64,000 bases of DNA from Streptomyces seoulensis (GTDB lineage Bacteria > Actinomycetota > Actinomycetes > Streptomycetales > Streptomycetaceae): contig NZ_AP025667.1 of the NCBI RefSeq assembly GCF_022846655.1, positions 1,463,001-1,527,000 on the forward strand, in the 5' to 3' direction. Shown here one piece after another: positions 48,572 through 58,361 of this stretch (positions are counted from its first letter, which is position 1; each line of letters starts with the position of its first letter). The translations under genes were made by a program, and so were the position numbers. A model generated the notes under the pieces. That model saw only the letters and a program-made list of their open reading frames with translations. It was not told the origin of the DNA and made no database searches.

Positions 48572-48815
48572 GGGGGCTCCTCTTCAAGGGGCGTGGCTCT
48601 ATGACCATACGGGGGCCCCGCGGGCGCCGTGCGGCGCATCGGGGGGCTTTTGCCCAGGTGAGACGAGTTGCACAGGGTGTTTTCGATCGGTCTCGCCGTG
48701 GGGGTGTCGGTTTGGGGTGTGTGCGGGTGCGTCGTGGCTGGTCGCGCAGTTCCCCGCGCCCCCGGGGAGAGGCAGTTGCCCTGCGCCGACAAGGCGAGCA
48801 TCCCCCGGCAAGCGC

Positions 48816-48847
48816 GAAGCCCCCCTGTCCTTCGACAGGGGGGCTTC
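48816..48847 (-). terminator. Terminator of the lpdA-E2 operon
   Basis: GAAGCCCCCCTGTC (48816-48829) and GACAGGGGGGCTTC (48834-48847) form a perfect 14-bp stem with a 4-nt loop, 17 nt after the E2 stop. The remainder of 48602-48864 has no gene. Confidence 0.92.
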
Positions 48848-48864
48848 TTCACAGGCCGTGGGAG

Positions 48865-50724
48865 TTACAGGCCGAGCTCTACCTCGAACTCGCCCGCTTC
48901 CAGGATCTGCTTGACCGTCGTCAGGTAGCGGGCCGCGTCGGCGCCGTCGACCAGACGGTGGTCGTAGGAGAGGGTCAGGTAGGTCATGTCGCGGACGGCG
49001 ATGACCGTGCCCTCCTCCGTCTCCAGGACGGCCGGGCGCTTCACCGTGGCGCCGATGCCGAGGATGGCGACCTGGTTCGGCGGCACGATGATCGTGTCGA
49101 ACAGGGCGCCGCGCGAACCGGTGTTGGAGATGGTGAAGGTCGCGCCGGACAGCTCGTCCGGGGTGATCTTGTTGGCCCGGACCTTGCCGGCCAGCTCCGC
49201 CGTCGCCTTGGAGATGCCCGCGATGTTGAGGTCGCCGGCGTGCTTGATGACCGGGGTCATCAGGCCCTTCTCCGAGTCCACCGCGATACCGACGTTCTCG
49301 GTGTCGAAGTAGGTGATCGTGCCCTCGGCCTCGTTGATGCGGGCGTTGATGACCGGGTGGGCCTTCAGCGCCTGCGCGGCGGCCTTGACGAAGAACGGCA
49401 TCGGGGAGAGCTTGACGCCCTCACGGGCGGCGAAGGAGTCCTTCGCCTTGCCGCGCAGCTTCATCAGACGGGTGACGTCGACCTCGACGACCGAGGAGAG
49501 CTGGGCCTGCTCGGTCAGCGCCTTGACCATGTTGTCGCCGATGACCTTGCGGATGCGGGTCATCTTGACGGTCTGGCCACGCAGCGGGGAGACCTCCAGC
49601 GCCGGAGCCTTCTTCGCGGCGGCCGGGGCGGCCGCGGCGGCCGGAGCCGGAGCGGCGGCGGCCTTCGCGGCCTCGGCGGCGGCGATGACGTCCTGCTTGC
49701 GGATACGGCCACCGACACCGGTGCCCTTGACGGCGGCCAGGTCGACACCGTTCTCGGCGGCGAGCTTGCGCACCAGCGGGGTCACGTAGGCGCCCTCGTC
49801 GGTCGCCTGGGCGGCGGTCGGCGCGCTCGGCGCGGTCGCCGGGGCGGCCGGAGCCGGAGCCGGGGCGGGGGCCGGAGCGGGAGCGGACGGGACCGGCTCG
49901 GGAGCCGGGGTGGTCTGCTGCTGCGGGGCCGGAGCCGTCGGGGCCTGCGGGGCCGGAGCGGCGGGGGCCTCCGGAGCCGGGGCCGGGGCGGCCGGGGCCG
50001 GAGCGGCCGGGGCCTCGGCGGCGGGAGCCGGGGCCGGAGCGGCCGGAGCCGGAGCGGCGGCCGGGGCGGCACCCGCGACACCGATGACGGCGAGCTTGGC
50101 GCCGACCTCGGCGGTCTCGTCCTCGCCGACCACGATCTCCAGCAGGGTGCCCGAGACGGGCGCCGGGATCTCGGTGTCGACCTTGTCCGTGGAGACCTCG
50201 AGCAGCGGCTCGTCGGCCTCGACGGAGTCGCCCACCGACTTCAGCCAGCGGGTGACGGTGCCCTCGGTGACCGACTCGCCGAGCGCGGGCAGGACCACGT
50301 CCGTGCCCTCGGCGGAACCGCCGCCGGACGTCGCCTCGGCGGTCGGAGCCGGGGCGGGGGCCGCCTGCTCGGTGGACGGGGCGGACTGCGGGGCCTCGGC
50401 GGCCGGGGCCGGAGCCTCGGCCACGGGGGCCTCGGCGGCGGGCGCTTCGGCGGCGGCCGGGGCCGGGGCCTCGGCGGGGGCGCCGGAGCCGTCGTCGATC
50501 AGTGCCAGCTCGGCGCCGACCTCGACGGTCTCGTCCTCGGCGACCTTGATGGAAGCCAGTACGCCGGCGACGGGCGAGGGGATCTCGGTGTCGACCTTGT
50601 CGGTCGACACCTCGAGCAGCGGCTCGTCGGCCTCGACGCGCTCGCCCTCGGCCTTCAGCCAGCGGGTGACAGTGCCCTCGGTGACGCTCTCACCGAGCGC
50701 CGGAAGGGTTACGGAAACCGCCAT
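48865..50724 (-). CDS. sucB: Dihydrolipoyl acyltransferase (E2) with two lipoyl domains
   Basis: 619-aa E2 core of a 2-oxoacid dehydrogenase complex. Two nearly identical lipoyl domains (lysines K43 and K181 in STDKVDTEI) are joined by long Ala/Pro-rich linkers. They are followed by a peripheral-subunit-binding domain ([15 protein letters not shown], ~312-350) and a catalytic domain with [14 protein letters not shown]. Usually annotated as SucB; its neighbours aceE, lpdA, lipA and lipB suggest it serves pyruvate dehydrogenase as E2p. ATG is 50724. Downstream of lpdA with a 61-nt gap. Confidence 0.92.
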   Translation of the reverse strand: MAVSVTLPALGESVTEGTVTRWLKAEGERVEADEPLLEVSTDKVDTEIPSPVAGVLASIKVAEDETVEVGAELALIDDGSGAPAEAPAPAAAEAPAAEAPVAEAPAPAAEAPQSAPSTEQAAPAPAPTAEATSGGGSAEGTDVVLPALGESVTEGTVTRWLKSVGDSVEADEPLLEVSTDKVDTEIPAPVSGTLLEIVVGEDETAEVGAKLAVIGVAGAAPAAAPAPAAPAPAPAAEAPAAPAPAAPAPAPEAPAAPAPQAPTAPAPQQQTTPAPEPVPSAPAPAPAPAPAPAAPATAPSAPTAAQATDEGAYVTPLVRKLAAENGVDLAAVKGTGVGGRIRKQDVIAAAEAAKAAAAPAPAAAAAPAAAKKAPALEVSPLRGQTVKMTRIRKVIGDNMVKALTEQAQLSSVVEVDVTRLMKLRGKAKDSFAAREGVKLSPMPFFVKAAAQALKAHPVINARINEAEGTITYFDTENVGIAVDSEKGLMTPVIKHAGDLNIAGISKATAELAGKVRANKITPDELSGATFTISNTGSRGALFDTIIVPPNQVAILGIGATVKRPAVLETEEGTVIAVRDMTYLTLSYDHRLVDGADAARYLTTVKQILEAGEFEVELGL

Positions 50725-50785
50725 GGTTTCTGTTGCTCCTTAGGAATTGCGGAAGTCTGTGTCGTCGCGCCCGGGGGCCGAAGGC

Positions 50786-52174
50786 TCAGTCGTGGGCGTG
50801 CAGCGGCTTTCCGGCCAGCGCCAGGTGCGCCTCGCCGAGCGCCTCGTTCTGCGTCGGGTGGGCGTGGATGAGCTGGGCCACCTCGGCGGGCAGCGCCTCC
50901 CAGTTGTAGATGAGCTGGGCCTCGCCGACCTGCTCACCCATGCGGTCGCCGACCATGTGGACGCCGACCACGGCACCGTCCTTGACCTGGACGAGCTTGA
51001 TCTCGCCCGCGGTCTTGAGGATCTTGCTCTTGCCGTTGCCCGCGAGGCTGTACTTCAGGGCGACGACCTTGTCCGCGCCGTAGATCTCCTTGGCCTTGGC
51101 CTCGGTGATGCCGACGGAGGCGACCTCCGGGTGGCAGTACGTCACGCGGGGGACACCGTCGTAGTCGATCGGGACGGCCTTGAGACCGGCCAGCCGCTCG
51201 GCGACCAGGATGCCCTCGGCGAAGCCGACGTGGGCGAGCTGGAGGGTCGGGACGAGGTCACCGACGGCCGAGATGGTCGGCACGTTGGTGCGCATGTACT
51301 CGTCGACCAGGACGTAGCCCCGGTCCATGGCGACACCCTGCTCCTCGTAGCCGAGGTTCTGGGAGACCGGGCCACGGCCGACGGCGACGAGGAGGACCTC
51401 GGCCTCGAACTCCTTGCCGTCGGCGAGGGTGACCTTGACGCCGTCCTGGGTGTACTCGGCCTTCTCGAAGAAGGTGCCCAGGTTGAACTTGATGCCGCGC
51501 TTGCGGAAGGCGCGCTCCAGCAGCTTGGAGGAGTTCTCGTCCTCGACCGGCACCAGGTGCTTCAGGCCCTCGATGACGGTGACGTCGGCCCCGAAGGACT
51601 TCCACGCCGACGCGAACTCGACGCCGATGACACCGCCGCCGAGGATGATCGCGGACTTCGGCACGCGGTCCAGGACGAGGGCGTGGTCGGAGGAGATGAT
51701 CCGGTCGCCGTCGATCTCCAGGCCCGGCAGCGACTTCGGCACGGAGCCGGTCGCCAGCAGGACGTGACGGCCCTCGACACGCTGGCCGGCCACGTCGACC
51801 GACGTCGGGGAGGACAGGCGGCCCTCGCCCTCGATGTACGTCACCTTGCGGGAGGCGATCAGACCCTGGAGGCCCTTGTACAGGCCCGAGATCACGTCGT
51901 CCTTGTACTTCTGGACGGCCGGGACGTCGATGCCCTCGAAGGTCGCCTTGACGCCGAACTGCTCGCTCTCGCGGGCCTGGTCGGCGATCTCGCCCGCGTG
52001 CAGCAGGGCCTTGGTGGGGATGCACCCCTTGTGCAGGCAGGTGCCGCCGACCTTGTCCTTCTCGATCAGGGCGACGCTCAGGCCGAGCTGCGCTCCGCGC
52101 AGGGCCGCGGCGTAACCACCGCTGCCACCGCCGAGGATCACTAGGTCGAAAACGGTGCTGGCGTCGTTCGCCAC
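50786..52174 (-). CDS. lpdA: Dihydrolipoyl dehydrogenase (E3)
   Basis: 462-aa flavoprotein that reoxidises dihydrolipoyl groups of E2 with NAD+. FAD motif DLVILGGGSGGYAAA, redox-active disulfide C46/C51 in GGTCLHKGCIP, NAD-binding IILGGGVIGVEFA, and active-site HAHPTQNEAL. GTG 52174 follows GGAGG by 6 nt; an in-frame ATG at 52192 is less well placed. First gene of the lpdA-E2 unit. Confidence 0.96.
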   Translation of the reverse strand: MANDASTVFDLVILGGGSGGYAAALRGAQLGLSVALIEKDKVGGTCLHKGCIPTKALLHAGEIADQARESEQFGVKATFEGIDVPAVQKYKDDVISGLYKGLQGLIASRKVTYIEGEGRLSSPTSVDVAGQRVEGRHVLLATGSVPKSLPGLEIDGDRIISSDHALVLDRVPKSAIILGGGVIGVEFASAWKSFGADVTVIEGLKHLVPVEDENSSKLLERAFRKRGIKFNLGTFFEKAEYTQDGVKVTLADGKEFEAEVLLVAVGRGPVSQNLGYEEQGVAMDRGYVLVDEYMRTNVPTISAVGDLVPTLQLAHVGFAEGILVAERLAGLKAVPIDYDGVPRVTYCHPEVASVGITEAKAKEIYGADKVVALKYSLAGNGKSKILKTAGEIKLVQVKDGAVVGVHMVGDRMGEQVGEAQLIYNWEALPAEVAQLIHAHPTQNEALGEAHLALAGKPLHAHD

Positions 52175-52352
52175 GTCACGTCCTCCATGCATGTGCGCCT
52201 ACGCCGGTCTCCGATGACCGGCAGGCGGCTGGTGTCCGGCCGCTCAATGCTTCGGCCCTGTGGTGGGGCCCTGTCCTGCCGGGCTCCATCTTTGCACCTG
52301 TCGGGGGTGCGGAGGACGCCGGGCCGGGGTGTGAGACGCCCCACGTCCGCGC

Positions 52353-52387
52353 GAAGGGGCGCGGACCGGGCAGGTCCGCGCCCCTTC
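52353..52387 (-). terminator. pepA terminator
   Basis: GAAGGGGCGCGGACC (52353-52367) and GGTCCGCGCCCCTTC (52373-52387) form a perfect 15-bp stem with a 5-nt loop, 17 nt after the pepA stop. Confidence 0.93.
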
Positions 52388-52403
52388 TCAGCACCGCGCG
52401 AGG

Positions 52404-53930
52404 TCAGCCGAGGTCGCCGTCGGCGGCCTGCTCGGCCAGCCGCACCAGGGTGCGCACGGCCGTGCCCGTACCGCCCTTGGGCGTGTATCCGAAGGCGCCG
52501 CCCTCGTTGTAGGCCGGGCCCGCGATGTCCAGGTGGGCCCAGGTGATGCCCTCGCCGACGAACTCGCGCAGGAACAGGCCGGCGACCAGGCCGCCGCCCA
52601 TCCGCTCGCCCATGTTGGCGATGTCCGCGACGGGGGAGTCCATGCCCTTGCGCAGGTGCTCGGGGAGCGGCATCTGCCACGCGGGCTCGCCGACCTCCTC
52701 GGCCGCCTCGTGCACGGCGGTGCGGAACGCGTCGTCGTTGGCCATGACGCCGAAGGTCCGGCTGCCCAGGGCCAGCACCATCGCGCCGGTCAGGGTGGCC
52801 ACGTCCACGATCGCGTCCGGCTCCTCGGCCGAGGCGGCCCACAGCGCGTCGGCCAGGACCAGGCGGCCCTCGGCGTCGGTGTTGAGCACCTCGACGGTCT
52901 TGCCGCTGTACATGTTCAGTACGTCACCGGGGCGGGTGGCGGAGCCGGAGGGCATGTTCTCGGCGAGCGCCAGCCAGCCGGTCACGTTGACCTCGAGGCC
53001 GAGCCGGGCGGCCGCGACGACGGCGGCGAACACGGCGGCGGCACCGGCCATGTCGCACTTCATCGTCTCGTTGTGCCCGGCGGGCTTGAGCGAGATGCCG
53101 CCCGAGTCGTAGGTGATTCCCTTGCCGACGTAGGCGAGGTGCTTGTCGGCCTCCGGGTGCGTGTACGCCAGCTTCACCAGACGCGGGGTGGACGCCGAGC
53201 CGCCGCCGACGCCGAGGATGCCGCCGTAGCCGCCGTCCTTCAGGGCCTGCTCGTCCAGCACCTCGATGGTGAGGCCGTGCTCGTCGGCCGCGGCCTGCGC
53301 GATGGCGGCGAACGCCTCGGGGTCCAGGTCGTTCGGCGGGGTGTTGACGAGGTCGCGGGCGCGGTTCAGCTCCTCGCCGACGGCCACCGCGCGGTCCAGG
53401 GCGGCCTGGGCACCGGCATCGCCGTCCTCCCCGCCGAGCAGCACGGCCTCGGCGAGCGGGGCGCCGTCGTTCTTCGCCTTCTCGTCCTTCGGGCTCTCCT
53501 TGTACGCGTCGAAGGCGTACGCGCCGAGCAGCACGCCCTCGGCGATCGCGCCGAGGGCGCCGGGGCCGTCGACGGGGAGCGCGAACGTGGCCTTCCCGGT
53601 GCCGGTGAGGGCGCGGGCGGCCACACCGGCGGCCCGGCGCAGCGCCTCGGCGTCGTACCCGGCGTCGGCCTCGGGCTCGGCGCCCAGGCCCACGGCCACC
53701 ACGAGCGGGGTGCCGAGACCGGCGGGGGCGGGCACCTTGGTCAGCTCGCCCTCGGCGCCCGAGGCACCGAGGGTCTTGAGGACGCCGGCCAGCCCGCCGT
53801 CGTACGCCTGGTCCACGGCCTCGGCCCCGGGCGCCACGACGGGGCCCGTGCCGGCCTTGGCGACACCGATCACGATCGCGTCGGCCCGCGGGCCCGGCGC
53901 CGCGGCCGGCTTGAGAGTCAGAGCAGTCAC
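52404..53930 (-). CDS. pepA: Leucyl aminopeptidase (M17)
   Basis: 508-aa cytoplasmic peptidase releasing N-terminal residues from peptides, dizinc. Hallmarks: KGITYDSGGISLKP, NTDAEGRLVLADAL, GSRTFGVMAND and the N-terminal divergent domain. GTG 53930 starts the family core; the ribosome site is weak. Upstream (53931-54226) nothing is seen except the likely promoter; its 296 nt hold no gene and no riboswitch-like signature that I can recognise. Confidence 0.94.
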   Translation of the reverse strand: MTALTLKPAAAPGPRADAIVIGVAKAGTGPVVAPGAEAVDQAYDGGLAGVLKTLGASGAEGELTKVPAPAGLGTPLVVAVGLGAEPEADAGYDAEALRRAAGVAARALTGTGKATFALPVDGPGALGAIAEGVLLGAYAFDAYKESPKDEKAKNDGAPLAEAVLLGGEDGDAGAQAALDRAVAVGEELNRARDLVNTPPNDLDPEAFAAIAQAAADEHGLTIEVLDEQALKDGGYGGILGVGGGSASTPRLVKLAYTHPEADKHLAYVGKGITYDSGGISLKPAGHNETMKCDMAGAAAVFAAVVAAARLGLEVNVTGWLALAENMPSGSATRPGDVLNMYSGKTVEVLNTDAEGRLVLADALWAASAEEPDAIVDVATLTGAMVLALGSRTFGVMANDDAFRTAVHEAAEEVGEPAWQMPLPEHLRKGMDSPVADIANMGERMGGGLVAGLFLREFVGEGITWAHLDIAGPAYNEGGAFGYTPKGGTGTAVRTLVRLAEQAADGDLG

Positions 53931-54226
53931 GGTGGTGAAATCTCGCTTCCGATGTGAAGTTTGCCAATGCCGTTGCGATGCTCGGTCGTCCGCGCGGGGC
54001 GACCGCCGCAAGGGGTTGGTCGACGCGGGTCCGGCAGCCGGTCGAAGGCCCCTTGCCGGGGGCAGATGGCGGCCGGGTCCCGCACCCTGTCGGCGAACAC
54101 CCGCCACGAGACTACGCGCGTACGTGCGTTCGCTCATTGCCGAGGACCACCCCGGCCGCCCGCACTTCCGGCCGTCGTGTAAGGCGAGCGGGACAACTCG
54201 CCTCAGGTGCGGAACAGTTGCCGCTC

Positions 54227-55030
54227 TCAGCCGCCCAGTGGACCCGGTCCGCCGAGGCACAGTACGAGCAGGGCCGCCGTGGCCGCGGTCTCCGCGAGGG
54301 CGCCGAAGACGTCCCCGGTGACCCCGCCGAAGCGGCCGGCGCAGCGGCGCAGCAGGAGTTCGGCCGGGACCAGGCAGAGCGGGACGGCCGCCGCCGCGCG
54401 CACCGCCTCCCACGGGCCGAGCAGCGCCCCGCCCGCTCCGGCCGCGAGCGTCACCGCCGCCGCGACCGCCAGCGCGCCCGGCACCGGCACCACCCCGGCC
54501 ACCGCCGCCCCGAGCCCCTCCGGGCGGGCGGCCGGAACGCCGGTGCGCGCGGCCAGCGTGAGCGCCAGCCGGGCGGCGACCGCCGAGACCACCGCCCCGA
54601 GCGCGCCCCGCGCCCAGGAGTCGCCGTACAGCCCGGCGAGCGCGGCGACCTGGCCCAGCAGCGTCAGCACGAGGGTGAGCACGCCGAACGGCCCGATGTC
54701 GGACCGCTTCATGACGGCGAGGGCCTCCTCGGCGGGCTTGCCGCTGCCCAGCCCGTCGGCGGTGTCCGCGAGCCCGTCCAGGTGCAGCCCCCGCGTGAGC
54801 GCGGCCGGTACGGCCACCGAGCCGACGGCGGCGAGCAGCGGGCCCGCGCCCAGCAGCAGGAGCGACAGCCCGAGCCCGGCCGCCGCGACACCCACGGCCA
54901 GTCCGGCCAGCGGTGCGCACAGCATGCCCCCGCGTGCGGCCACCCGGTCCCAGCGGTGCACGCGGACGGGGATCACGGTGAGGGTGCCGAAGGCGAAGCG
55001 GGGTCCGTCGAGCGGGGAGGTCTCGGGCAT
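54227..55030 (-). CDS. cobS: Adenosylcobinamide-GDP ribazoletransferase (cobalamin synthase)
   Basis: 267-aa membrane enzyme that joins adenosylcobinamide-GDP to alpha-ribazole (or its phosphate) to finish cobalamin. Signature ALTRGLHLDGLADTADGLGSG (DGLADTxDG) and about 6-7 membrane helices. Length fits. Together with cobT at 58362 and cobU at 60497 it completes the nucleotide-loop assembly. Confidence 0.94.
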   Translation of the reverse strand: MPETSPLDGPRFAFGTLTVIPVRVHRWDRVAARGGMLCAPLAGLAVGVAAAGLGLSLLLLGAGPLLAAVGSVAVPAALTRGLHLDGLADTADGLGSGKPAEEALAVMKRSDIGPFGVLTLVLTLLGQVAALAGLYGDSWARGALGAVVSAVAARLALTLAARTGVPAARPEGLGAAVAGVVPVPGALAVAAAVTLAAGAGGALLGPWEAVRAAAAVPLCLVPAELLLRRCAGRFGGVTGDVFGALAETAATAALLVLCLGGPGPLGG

Positions 55031-55091
55031 CGGCGCAGGCTACCGGGGCTGTCGCCGGGCTCGGGCGGGGGGCCGGGGATAAAGTGCGCAC

Positions 55092-55856
55092 ATGGGGCAC
55101 TGGTGGGAGCGGAACATCCTGGAACCGGGCAAGCTTCCGCTGCTGCTCGCCCTCAGCGCCTTCGTGCTCACCTTCGTGGTCACCCGGGTCATCACCCGGC
55201 TGATCCGCGCCGGGAAGGGGCCGTTCGGCAACGTCCAGGCGGGCGGGGTGCACATCCATCACGTGGTGCCCGGTGTGGTGCTCACCGTCGTCGGCGGTTT
55301 CGGCGCCGTCGCCAGCGACCGGCACGGGGCCGGCGGCGCGATCGCCGCCGTGGTCTTCGGGATCGGCGCGGGTCTGGTGCTGGACGAGTTCGCGCTGATC
55401 CTGCATCTGGACGACGTGTACTGGAGCGCGGAGGGCCGCAAGAGCGTCGAGGTCGTGGTGATCACCGCCGCGCTGGTCGGGCTGCTGCTCGGGGGGTTCT
55501 CCCCGTTCGGCGTCAACGACCTCTCGCACGACGAACTCCAGGACCGGGGCGGGGTCATCGCGTTCGTCGCGGCCAACTTCCTCGTCTCCCTGGTCGCGTT
55601 GAGCAAGGGCAAGACCCGTACCGCCGTGTTCGGCGCGATCGTGCCGCTGGTGGCCCTCGCGGGCGCCCTCCGGCTGGCCCGGCCGGCCTCGGCGTGGGCG
55701 CGTCGCTTCTACGGTCGGCGGCCCCGCGCCCGTGCCCGGTCCCTGCTGCGGGCCTACCGTCACGACCGGCGCTGGGCGAAGCCCCGCCGCGCGGTTCAGG
55801 ACTGGATCGGCGGCAAGCCCGACCCGTCCCCGGCGCGGCTGCCCAGGGGGAGCTGA
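55092..55856 (+). CDS. Multi-pass membrane protein of unknown function
   Basis: 254-aa protein. First helix LPLLLALSAFVLTFVVTRV, then HIHHVVPGVVLTVVGG, GIGAGLVLDEFALILHLDDVYW and further helices, ending with a basic cytoplasmic tail (FYGRRPRARARSLLRAYRHDRRW). HIHH and DEFALILHLDDVYW are reminiscent of a metal site in the membrane, but I cannot name a family. Its 3' end overlaps the convergent rhomboid-like gene by 61 nt. Confidence 0.8.
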   Translation: MGHWWERNILEPGKLPLLLALSAFVLTFVVTRVITRLIRAGKGPFGNVQAGGVHIHHVVPGVVLTVVGGFGAVASDRHGAGGAIAAVVFGIGAGLVLDEFALILHLDDVYWSAEGRKSVEVVVITAALVGLLLGGFSPFGVNDLSHDELQDRGGVIAFVAANFLVSLVALSKGKTRTAVFGAIVPLVALAGALRLARPASAWARRFYGRRPRARARSLLRAYRHDRRWAKPRRAVQDWIGGKPDPSPARLPRGS

Positions 55857-56491
55857 GGCCGCGCCGGGGCGGCCAGGCACAGGGTGCCCACGGCCAGCAG
55901 TGCGGCCAGGTGTTCCTTGCCGGCCAGGTTGTCCTTGAGCAGCACCTCGGCCACCATCGCGGCCGGCACCGCCACCGCCGTCACATGGGCGTGGTGCCGT
56001 ACCGCGAGGTACACCGCGAGCCCCACCACGGCCGCCGAGGGGCCGGTGTCCACCACCCACGCGTCCGAGGCGGGCAGTCCGAGCGGGGCGTGCGGGCCGA
56101 GCGCGATCCCGGCGCGCGCGTACAGCGTCCCGGCGAGCGTGGCGACGTAGGCGATGAGCAGGGTGCGGCGGCGGCCGAGGCACAGCTCGGCGATGCCGAA
56201 CACGCACAGCACCTGGGCCAGCGCGCCCCACACCGGCAGGTCCAGCGCGGGCACGAACAGGGAGAGCGGGGTGCGCAGCAGGGCCGCCCACAGCGGGTCG
56301 GCGGCCCTGACGGAGCCCGCCGACTGCACCAGGCGGAAGCCCCAGGGCTGGTTCTGCGCGAACTGCAGGAGCGCGGTCAGGAACACCGCGCCGAGCGTCA
56401 GCGGGGCCGCGCGCAGCGGACCGCGGGTGCGCAGCGCCGCCCGTACGGCCGCGTACAGCGGCCCCCACTCGGCGCGTGCCCACGCTCTCAC
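55796..56491 (-). CDS. Rhomboid-like integral membrane protein
   Basis: 231-aa protein with about six membrane helices. GTG 56491 overlaps the TGA of the upstream MprF-like gene (GTGA), so the pair is translationally coupled. The region around ASDAWVVDTGPSAAVVGLAVYL and VRHHAHVTAVAV resembles rhomboid-like (non-protease) membrane proteins; no serine-histidine protease dyad is evident. Function unknown; coupling suggests a role with the lipid-modifying enzyme. Confidence 0.75.
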   Translation of the reverse strand: MRAWARAEWGPLYAAVRAALRTRGPLRAAPLTLGAVFLTALLQFAQNQPWGFRLVQSAGSVRAADPLWAALLRTPLSLFVPALDLPVWGALAQVLCVFGIAELCLGRRRTLLIAYVATLAGTLYARAGIALGPHAPLGLPASDAWVVDTGPSAAVVGLAVYLAVRHHAHVTAVAVPAAMVAEVLLKDNLAGKEHLAALLAVGTLCLAAPARPQLPLGSRAGDGSGLPPIQS

Positions 56492-58296
56492 CGGTGGGTC
56501 TCCAACTGTCTGCGGTGCAGCCACTTCGGCAGGCCCGGCGCTTCGAGGAAGCCCTCGGCGCGGGCGGCGGCCAGGGCGATACGCGGCAGGTCGGCGCTCT
56601 TCTCGAAGAGCAGGAAGCGCGGCTCCCAGATGGGCCGGTACTTTGCGTTGGCCCGGTACAGCGACTCGATCTGCCACCAGCGGGAGAAGAAGCTGAGCAG
56701 CGAGCGCCACAGCCGCAGCACCGGCCCGGCGCCCAGGCGGGAACCGCGCTCGAACACCGAGCGGAACACCGCGAAGTTCAGCGAGACCTGGGTGACGCCG
56801 AGTTCCTGGGACCGGCGCAGGAGGTCGATCACCATGAACTCCATCAGCCCGTTGTCGCTCTCCCGGTCACGGCGCATCAGGTCCAGCGAGAGGCCGCCGG
56901 GGCCCCAGGGCACGAACGACAGCAGGGCGCGCAGCCGCCCCTCGGCGTCGGTGCACTCCAGCATCACGCACCGGCCGTCCCCGGGGTCGGCGAGCCGCCC
57001 CAGGGCCATGCTGAAGCCCCGCTCGGTGGCGCCGTCGCGCCAGTCGTCGGCCCGCTCGACGAGGTGGGCCATCTCGGCCGCCGGGATGTCCTCGTGCCGC
57101 CGCATCCGCACCCGGTACCCGGCCCGCCGCACCCGGTTGTACGCCTGGCGCACGGTGCGCATCGCGCGGCCCTCCAGGGTGAACTCGCCGACCTCCACGA
57201 GGGCTTCGTCGCCGAGTTCGAGGGCGTCCAGGCCGTGCCGGGCGTAGACGGTGCCTGCCTCCTCGCCCGCCCCCATCACGGCCGGGATCCAGCCGTGCGC
57301 CCGCGCCTCGGCCAGCCAGGGGGTGATGGCGCCGGGCCATGCCTCGGGGTCGCCCAGAGGGTCGCCGGAGGCCAGGCTGACCCCGCCCACCACCCGGTAG
57401 GCGACGGCCGCCTTGCCGGTCGGCGACCACAGCACGCTCTTCTCCCGGCGCAGTGCGAAGTAGCCGAGGGAGTCGCGTTCGCCGTGCCTGTCCAGCAGTT
57501 CGCGCAGCCGCTTCTCGTCGTCCTCGGTGAGCGGGTCGACGGCGCGACGGGAGCGGAACGCGGCGTACAGGGCGGCGAGGAGGAGGCCCGTGCTGAGCAC
57601 GTTGATGCTCACGTCGGCCCAGTTGGGCGGGTCGATGCCGGGGAAGCCGGACTCCTCGATGCCCACGGACACCAACCGCAGCGTGCCGTACCGCCAGCGC
57701 TCCAGGAACGTCGAACGCGCCGCGTCCGGCGCCTGGTTGGTGGCCGTCACCAGCAGCGCGGCGAGCAGCGAGGCCACCGCCGTGCCGCCGACGGCGACGG
57801 TCGCGGCGAGCCGGGGGTTGGCGCGGTCGCCCTTGGCGTAGAACTCGCGGCGGCCGGTGAGCAGGACGGCGACGAAGGCGGCCGTGAGGGCGAGGGAGAT
57901 CCAGTTCTGCGGGTACCGGCGGATCTCCGGGAAGGCCATGGCGAAGGCGAACAGGGCCAGGAAGGCGCCGCTGAGCGCCAGGTTGAGGATCCACGCGGCC
58001 CGCTTGCGCCGCCGCATGGTGATGGCCAGGAACGCGGTGAAGACACCCGAGGCGAAGCCGGCCGTCAGCAGGTACGGCGTGAACAGGTTCTCCTGGTTGT
58101 GCCGGCGCACGTCCTGGCCCAGCGAGACCCACACCGCGCTGAGGAAGTTGACGAACGCGACGGCCCGCAGATACCAGACCGCGCCGGCGGCGGCCCGGCG
58201 GGACGACATCCCGCCCGGCCGCCGGTCCGGCCCGGTCCGCCGGTCCGGTTCCGTCCGCTGGTCCACGGCAACCACGGCAACTCGGGCATCTCCCAT
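56488..58296 (-). CDS. MprF/LysX-like phosphatidylglycerol aminoacyltransferase
   Basis: 602-aa membrane protein: about six N-terminal helices (~40-265), then a large C-terminal DUF2156 domain (~290-590) with HGWIPAVMGAGEEAG, YNRVRRAGYRVRMRR, GFSMALGRLADPGDGRC and SLNFAVFRSVFERGS. This is the aminoacyl-PG synthase architecture that transfers an amino acid from tRNA to phosphatidylglycerol and alters surface charge; a lysine donor is assumed from family naming, not shown. The N-terminal cytoplasmic extension is arginine-rich. Confidence 0.85.
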   Translation of the reverse strand: MGDARVAVVAVDQRTEPDRRTGPDRRPGGMSSRRAAAGAVWYLRAVAFVNFLSAVWVSLGQDVRRHNQENLFTPYLLTAGFASGVFTAFLAITMRRRKRAAWILNLALSGAFLALFAFAMAFPEIRRYPQNWISLALTAAFVAVLLTGRREFYAKGDRANPRLAATVAVGGTAVASLLAALLVTATNQAPDAARSTFLERWRYGTLRLVSVGIEESGFPGIDPPNWADVSINVLSTGLLLAALYAAFRSRRAVDPLTEDDEKRLRELLDRHGERDSLGYFALRREKSVLWSPTGKAAVAYRVVGGVSLASGDPLGDPEAWPGAITPWLAEARAHGWIPAVMGAGEEAGTVYARHGLDALELGDEALVEVGEFTLEGRAMRTVRQAYNRVRRAGYRVRMRRHEDIPAAEMAHLVERADDWRDGATERGFSMALGRLADPGDGRCVMLECTDAEGRLRALLSFVPWGPGGLSLDLMRRDRESDNGLMEFMVIDLLRRSQELGVTQVSLNFAVFRSVFERGSRLGAGPVLRLWRSLLSFFSRWWQIESLYRANAKYRPIWEPRFLLFEKSADLPRIALAAARAEGFLEAPGLPKWLHRRQLETHR

Positions 58297-58361
58297 GAGC
58301 GGGGATCATATGTCCGCATATGCCGCGAATCGCGCTCATCGGCGCCGTGGGCCGCGCCCGG

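Noticed and set aside
53931..54226. Possible cobalamin riboswitch beside cob genes
   Set aside because: I could not find the conserved B12-box pattern or a matching stem system on either strand, and the region is upstream of pepA rather than cobS.
52404..56483. 1359-residue minus-strand frame joining pepA with cobS antisense and downstream sequence
   Set aside because: The pepA part is real but starts at 53930; the upstream two-thirds is out of family and runs across several independent genes.
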